Assembly (NCBI GenBank): GCA_964582085.1
Contig: CAZOPV010000006.1
Location: 1 to 64,000 of the forward strand
Origin: JADGNF01 sp964582085
Lineage (GTDB): Archaea; Thermoproteota; Bathyarchaeia; Bathyarchaeales; Bathycorpusculaceae
Reading direction: 5' to 3'
DNA length: 64,000 nucleotides
Position numbers and translations under genes: made by a program. Positions within the stretch are counted from its first letter, which is position 1, and every line of letters starts with the position of its first letter. Below are positions 60,564 through 64,000 of this stretch, one piece after another. The notes under the pieces were generated by a model. The model was not told where the DNA came from, did no database searches, and saw only the letters and a list, made by a program, of their open reading frames with translations.

Positions 60564-61676
60564 TTAGTTTTTGTTGTCTTGTTTGTTTCTTTTGAAGAAC
60601 CCGCCTATTTTTCCTGTCTTCTTGTCTGGCTCTTTTTTAGGTGGGGGTGTTGGAGCTGTGAATTGTTCTATGATGTCGAGTTTTTCTGTTTTTTCTTTTT
60701 TTTGTTTTGTTTTTTCTGGTTGCATCCTATTTATCAATTCGTTTAGCGCTATGGTTGGGGATGCCTCTATTATGTTTAGTTTGTAGAATTGGATGAGTTT
60801 TTTTGCTTCTTCGTTGAAGGCGGAGGCGATTATGTAGGTTTCTATTTTTGCGTCGGATATTTTTTCGTGTTCCATGGTTATTTGGAATTTGTTGACGGGT
60901 TGGTTGGAGAATAGTGCGTCTATGGCGAGTTGTTTGCCAGCGTTTGTGTCGATTATGGCGTCAAATTCGTGTTGTATGCCTGATGCGCCTGTGATTTTGC
61001 CTGGGATGTGTACTTGGTGGTTTAGTTTTGTTAGGCTTTTTTCTACGAAGAAGGGAAAGAGTGCTCCGTTGTTGATTTCATTTTTGGTGGTGTCGCTGAG
61101 AGTGTAGTTGTGTGTTTCGACGTATTTTGCGTCGTTGAAGTCGAATTTTTCTCCGCAGTTTCTACAGGTGTGGAGTGGTTGTGGGTTTTCGATACGTTTT
61201 TTGCAGTTGGCGCATTCGTACCATCTTCCTGCGCTTCTAACATCTGTTCTTTTGAGGGGAGCTTTGCATTTTGGGCAGATCAGGTTGTCGTCGACTTTGA
61301 AGTAGGGAAGGGTGTTTATGTAGCCGCAGGTAATGTGTTCGATGAGGGCGTTCCGTATTATTTGTGGAGAGCCGCAAGAGGGGCAGGTATAAGTGGTTGA
61401 TATGTTGGCGTTGTTGCATTCTGGGCAGTGGAGTGCCATATCAATTGTTTTTTGGTTTAGGATGCCTAGGGCTGAGAGTTTTTTTAGAGTTTTTTCGGTG
61501 CTGGCGGGGTCTTTGTTTAGGAGAGCTTCGATTTCTGGGTAGTGATAGCCGTGGTTTGTGTCGTAAGTGGGGTTGAGGTTACCGTTTGCTTCGATGATTT
61601 TGAGGAGTAAGTGTGCTGTTTCAGCTTCTTTGTAGGCTTCATGTCGCTCTTTTGTTTCCTCTTGTGTTGTGCTCAT
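60564..61676 (-). CDS. TackOD1-type multi-zinc-ribbon protein
   Basis: A 370-residue protein. N-terminal helices resemble a small winged helix (residues 20-75, PEIEALLNKDPASTEKTLKKLSALGIL). Four or more zinc motifs follow: CPECNN, CPSCGS, EHITCGYI, CPKCKAP, YECANCKK and CRNCGE (about 84-190), the order described for TackOD1 output domains of TACK archaea. A C-terminal domain (about 195-310, EFDAIIDTNAGKQLAIDALF and YIIASAFNEEAKKLIQFY) resembles a restriction-endonuclease-like fold, and a Lys/Pro tail ends the protein. It may be an output or adaptor protein; catalytic activity is unproven. Convergent with pilus system 2. Confidence 0.75.
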   Translation of the reverse strand: MSTTQEETKERHEAYKEAETAHLLLKIIEANGNLNPTYDTNHGYHYPEIEALLNKDPASTEKTLKKLSALGILNQKTIDMALHCPECNNANISTTYTCPSCGSPQIIRNALIEHITCGYINTLPYFKVDDNLICPKCKAPLKRTDVRSAGRWYECANCKKRIENPQPLHTCRNCGEKFDFNDAKYVETHNYTLSDTTKNEINNGALFPFFVEKSLTKLNHQVHIPGKITGASGIQHEFDAIIDTNAGKQLAIDALFSNQPVNKFQITMEHEKISDAKIETYIIASAFNEEAKKLIQFYKLNIIEASPTIALNELINRMQPEKTKQKKEKTEKLDIIEQFTAPTPPPKKEPDKKTGKIGGFFKRNKQDNKN

Positions 61677-61764
61677 AGGGGTGTTCCTGTTTTGTTTTTG
61701 GTTGTATGTGTATTTACGTTTTGGCGTTTATTAGCCTGTTGTCTGTGTTTCTTTTGGATTGGTT

Positions 61765-61980
61765 TTATGCAGTTTTTATGTATGAATAGTTACCTCTAAA
61801 GTCGCCAAGCCTGATCCGATAAGAATCTGTTAATCCTTTCAGTTTCTTTATGTCGTAATATTCTGCTGGGACAGGGTTTTCACGTAAGATCAAAAGGGAC
61901 TCAAAAATTCTCCGTTTAATATGTTCAGGTAACTTCTTGGAACTTATTTGGGCTTGTTTTGCAATGATAATGTTGAACAA
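61765..61980 (-). pseudogene. RelE-type toxin, shortened
   Basis: From a TTG at 61980 the frame gives IIIAKQAQISSKKLPEHIKRR, then DIKKLKGLTDSYRIRLGDFRG, the RelE/ParE core, but it ends after about 71 residues (YSYIKTA) where a RelE usually has about 85-90 with a final beta strand. It follows a clearly broken antitoxin frame, so it is probably no longer functional. RelE toxins cleave ribosome-bound mRNA. The opposite possibility, a short but active variant, is not excluded. Confidence 0.6.
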
Positions 61981-61984
61981 TAGG

Positions 61985-62190
61985 TCAGCAACCGAGTTCC
62001 TCAATAAACTCTTGTAAATCTATCTTTGACCCCTTCGCTAATTCACGTTTAGCTCTTTTGATCTTTTTTCTATCTCGGTTGCCTCTTCCTCAGGTATTAG
62101 CAGAGCTCTTAATCTAAGGAGTTAGAGTTTGACTTCATCTATTTTGTTGAGAACTATCTTCAAGTTTTCGTCGCTGACTGTAACGGTCAC
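61985..62190 (-). pseudogene. Broken RelB-like antitoxin
   Basis: From GTG at 62190 the frame reads VTVTVSDENLKIVLNKIDEVKL, hits a TAA, continues LLRLRALLIPEEEATEIE, and then needs a frame change to KKIKRAKRELAKGSKIDLQE ending at TGA 61985, five bases before the toxin TTG. The order (short beta/helix start, EIEKKIKRAKREL helix, KGxxIDLQEFIEEL end) matches archaeal antitoxins paired with RelE. One nonsense and one frameshift mutation mark it as inactive. Confidence 0.6.
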
Positions 62191-62387
62191 AGTTTATAGC
62201 CTATCTTTAATATGGGCACAGCAAGAAGATTTCTCCTCTATTTAGGTATTCGTTAGAAGGCAGTAAAGTAGTTGGTAAATGGAGAGATTTATGCTTTTGT
62301 AGATTTAATGTTGCTTTTTTATTGTTCTTCAAGTTGATTTTGTGATAGCTTTTTTTGCTTTGGTTGCGCAGTTATTTTTTGAGGCTT

Positions 62388-62792
62388 ATGAACCGTGTGA
62401 GTAGAGCTCTTTTGGCGTTTACTCTTTTTGTGGTGACGTTTGCTTTGGCTTTCTGCTGTGTTGTGTGGTTGAGGAGTCCTGTCGTTGTTAGCCTTAGTGG
62501 TTTTGATGGGGAAACTTTTAGTGGTGTGTTTGAAGTTAAAGGGGGTAATTGTGATGTTGAAGTTGTGTATTTTCAGCGTTGGAGTTTGGGGTGGAGTTTG
62601 AGGGTTGAGCTTTTTGAGGAGGGAAAAAGTGAAGTGCCTGTGTTTTCAGCTACTGCTGTTCGCTATGTCCTTCCTGGTGGAACGGAGACTGTTGAGTTGA
62701 GTGCTCATCCGAGTCTTTCGCCTGGACGATATTATCTTCGAGTTGAGTCTGTGGGTGTTCAGTGGACTGTGCACGTTGTTGAGTGGGAGTGA
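62388..62792 (+). CDS. Small secreted or membrane-anchored hypothetical protein
   Basis: About 134 residues. MNRVSRALLAFTLFVVTFALAFCC is a signal anchor; the remaining 105 residues are beta-rich (PVVVSLSGFDGETFSGVFEVKGG, LSPGRYYLRVES), like a small Ig-type or jelly-roll domain. GAGG lies just before the ATG at 62388; TTG at 62355 is another possible start. The gap before it holds the dead toxin pair and no other signal. Function unknown. Confidence 0.7.
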   Translation: MNRVSRALLAFTLFVVTFALAFCCVVWLRSPVVVSLSGFDGETFSGVFEVKGGNCDVEVVYFQRWSLGWSLRVELFEEGKSEVPVFSATAVRYVLPGGTETVELSAHPSLSPGRYYLRVESVGVQWTVHVVEWE

Positions 62793-62921
62793 CGGGGTTG
62801 TTTTTGTAAAGTAAAGTTAGACGATGTAAGCGAGGGTTTTGTTTGGTGTTGTAGTTTTTTGTGTGTTTTGGGCGGTTTGTTTTTTGTTTTCTTTTTGTTG
62901 TATCATGTTTGTCGCTCCTGT

Positions 62922-63842
62922 TTAGGTTATTCTTGCTGCTGTGTCTATGTTGATGCCGTTTTCGTCGGTTGTGAATGTTAGCACCAGTGGCTTTAGGAGG
63001 CCTTTCATTTTTCTTATTGTGAGGTTATTTTCGAATTCGTGTGGTCCTTGTTTGAGTGTGAATTCTATGACGCCGTCTGCTAAGTTTTTGAGGGCGTTTA
63101 TTTGGTTTTCTGCGTGGATGCCTATAGGTATCACTGCAAAGTGTAGCCCTCCGTGGGTGCGTGTGACTGCTCTCCAGTAGAGCATGAGGTTGCTGATTTC
63201 TTTTGTGTCGTAGTTGGAGAGTAAATGTCCCAGTTCGATGGTTGTCCAGTAGCCTTCTTTGGTTTTTGTTAGGAGGTCTGTTTTGAGTGCGTTTAGTCCT
63301 GTGGTTAATTTTATGCTGTTTCTGTTTGTGAGTCTTTTTGGGGAGAGGTCGGCTAGTTGTTGTAGGTCTGGAGTTTGTATGTCAATGAATTTCCAGTTTT
63401 CACTGTTTACGGCGTCTTTTATTGTCCAGTTGAATTTTTCCATTTTTTCTTGGATGTCTATGCTTAAGGTTTCAGCGAGGTAGCAGGCGGTTTTTCCGTT
63501 TTCCAAGGTGTGGTTGTATAGGATTTGCTGGGTGAAGACGTCGTAATTGCTGCCTACTTCGCCGCAAATGAGGATGAGACAGTGGTCAGGTATGCCTCCG
63601 CCTAAAGCGGCATCTATGCCTGATATGCCTGTGCTGACAATTTTTTGGGCGGCGTTTTCTGTTTTGGTCATGAGCTGCTCCGGCTCTTGCTTCTCTTCGC
63701 GAGGGACGCGTTGAGGGGGTTCCCCGATTTTTGGAAGCGGCGGGGGCGTTTCCTCTTTGGGTTCGTAACGTGCAAAGGTTTCTTCTATCACGTCACGCGT
63801 CCGCTTCTTCTGTACGGTGTTTTGGTCGGAGTTTTTACTCAT
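62922..63842 (-). CDS. RAD55/KaiC-like protein with degenerate nucleotide site
   Basis: A 306-residue RecA-fold protein. A disordered Pro/Glu-rich region (1-62) is followed by the KaiC-family opening IVSTGISGIDAALGGGIPDH. The P-loop is GEVGSNYD (94-101) where the family has GxxGxGKS/T: both the Lys and the Ser/Thr are lost. The Walker B position reads TIELGHLL, with Glu (E203) for Asp. Fold elements after it are kept (GGLHFAVIPIGIH, ADGVIEFTL). It is probably a non-hydrolysing partner or regulator. FlaH/ArlH-like roles in pilus or archaellum control are possible given two pilus ATPases nearby. Confidence 0.82.
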   Translation of the reverse strand: MSKNSDQNTVQKKRTRDVIEETFARYEPKEETPPPLPKIGEPPQRVPREEKQEPEQLMTKTENAAQKIVSTGISGIDAALGGGIPDHCLILICGEVGSNYDVFTQQILYNHTLENGKTACYLAETLSIDIQEKMEKFNWTIKDAVNSENWKFIDIQTPDLQQLADLSPKRLTNRNSIKLTTGLNALKTDLLTKTKEGYWTTIELGHLLSNYDTKEISNLMLYWRAVTRTHGGLHFAVIPIGIHAENQINALKNLADGVIEFTLKQGPHEFENNLTIRKMKGLLKPLVLTFTTDENGINIDTAARIT

Positions 63843-63896
63843 GGCAAGTAACCTGACTTAAATTTTATTTTTTTCAGTAAGAAACTTGAGGGGTTG

Positions 63897-64000
63897 ATGA
63901 ATGCGCGTCTTTGGCGTCAGCAGCAAGAGATAAAGAACGACCAGGCAGGACATATGGAAATGGATATTTTATCATCCCTGAACCTGCCTCGGTCTCTCTT
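63897..64000 (+). CDS. Possible 5' end of a gene running off the window
   Basis: From ATG at 63897 the frame stays open to the edge: MNARLWRQQQEIKNDQAGHM and on for 34 codons. It follows GAGGGG by only a few bases and is divergent from the RAD55-like gene. Too little remains to identify a family. Confidence 0.3.
   Translation, partial: MNARLWRQQQEIKNDQAGHMEMDILSSLNLPRSL

Noticed and set aside
1..64000. CRISPR arrays, rRNA genes, transposases and integrases
   Set aside because: No regularly spaced repeats, rRNA-like segments or recombinase motifs were seen anywhere in the window.

Overview
The window reads as a chromosomal segment of an archaeon, most probably a mesophilic member of the TACK group such as the Bathyarchaeia. 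Direct archaeal signs are an Orc1/Cdc6 initiator, PyrI beside a separate PyrB, a pyruvoyl arginine decarboxylase, TrmB and Lrp-type regulators, a UPF0282 metallo-beta-lactamase-fold protein, a TackOD1-type metal-binding protein, archaeal pilin-like proteins with two secretion ATPases, TATA boxes, T-tract terminators and frequent TTG/GTG starts. A bacterial-style uvrBAC operon fits a mesophilic archaeon that acquired it. The taxonomic placement is inference; there is no rRNA here. No CRISPR array, transposase or integrase was seen.

Layout. 0.3-3.3 kb is a decayed or rearranged patch: a small zinc-ribbon gene with a damaged 5' end, a frameshifted ACT/V4R pseudogene, the C-terminal stump of a COG2401-like acetyltransferase/ATPase, and between them a HEPN-motif gene bracketed by a 43-bp imperfect direct repeat. 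3.4-12.6 kb is ordinary metabolism: flavodoxin, an LsrF-like aldolase/thiolase with a zinc alcohol dehydrogenase and a small four-Cys protein, PyrI, nucleotide-cleaning enzymes (MazG-like, Nudix), PdaD, then an orc1-HTH-moaC-moaB-moaA run. Two tRNA genes (Arg-TCG, Ile-GAT) and an MscL channel follow. 13.4-19.3 kb holds two tandem pairs of Lrp/AsnC regulators around htpX, an M20 peptidase and an ADP-forming acyl-CoA synthetase beta subunit. 19.5-32.2 kb carries two large paralogous secreted PQQ-type beta-propeller proteins with C-terminal membrane anchors, each divergent from regulator genes; between them are fluoride exporter crcB with an upstream fluoride riboswitch, DUF190, malic enzyme and smaller genes.

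32.3-37.7 kb groups pyrimidine/nucleotide genes: pyrG, a large HTH/ATP-cone/NrdD-like protein that lacks the glycyl-radical motif, and pyrB. 38.3-46.7 kb is a type IV pilus-like operon: two closely related pilins, five further pilin-like or membrane-anchored proteins, a secretion ATPase and a TadC/FlaJ-type membrane protein. A TrmB regulator and a seven-repeat secreted propeller follow. 49.3-55.9 kb is uvrB-uvrA-uvrC. 56.1-60.5 kb is a second secretion ATPase with two separate TadB/TadC-type membrane proteins, preceded by a PAS-DUF835 protein. The right end has a TackOD1-type protein, a broken RelE-type toxin/antitoxin pair, a secreted small protein and a RAD55/KaiC-like protein with a degenerate P-loop.

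Overall theme: a heterotroph-like gut or sediment archaeon with a heavily regulated cell surface (propeller proteins and two pilus-type machines), and pyrimidine-nucleotide genes clustered around a probable nucleotide-sensing NrdD-like protein. By eye the plus strand is A/C-biased over roughly 4-32 kb and T/G-biased over roughly 32-64 kb, whichever strand is coding.
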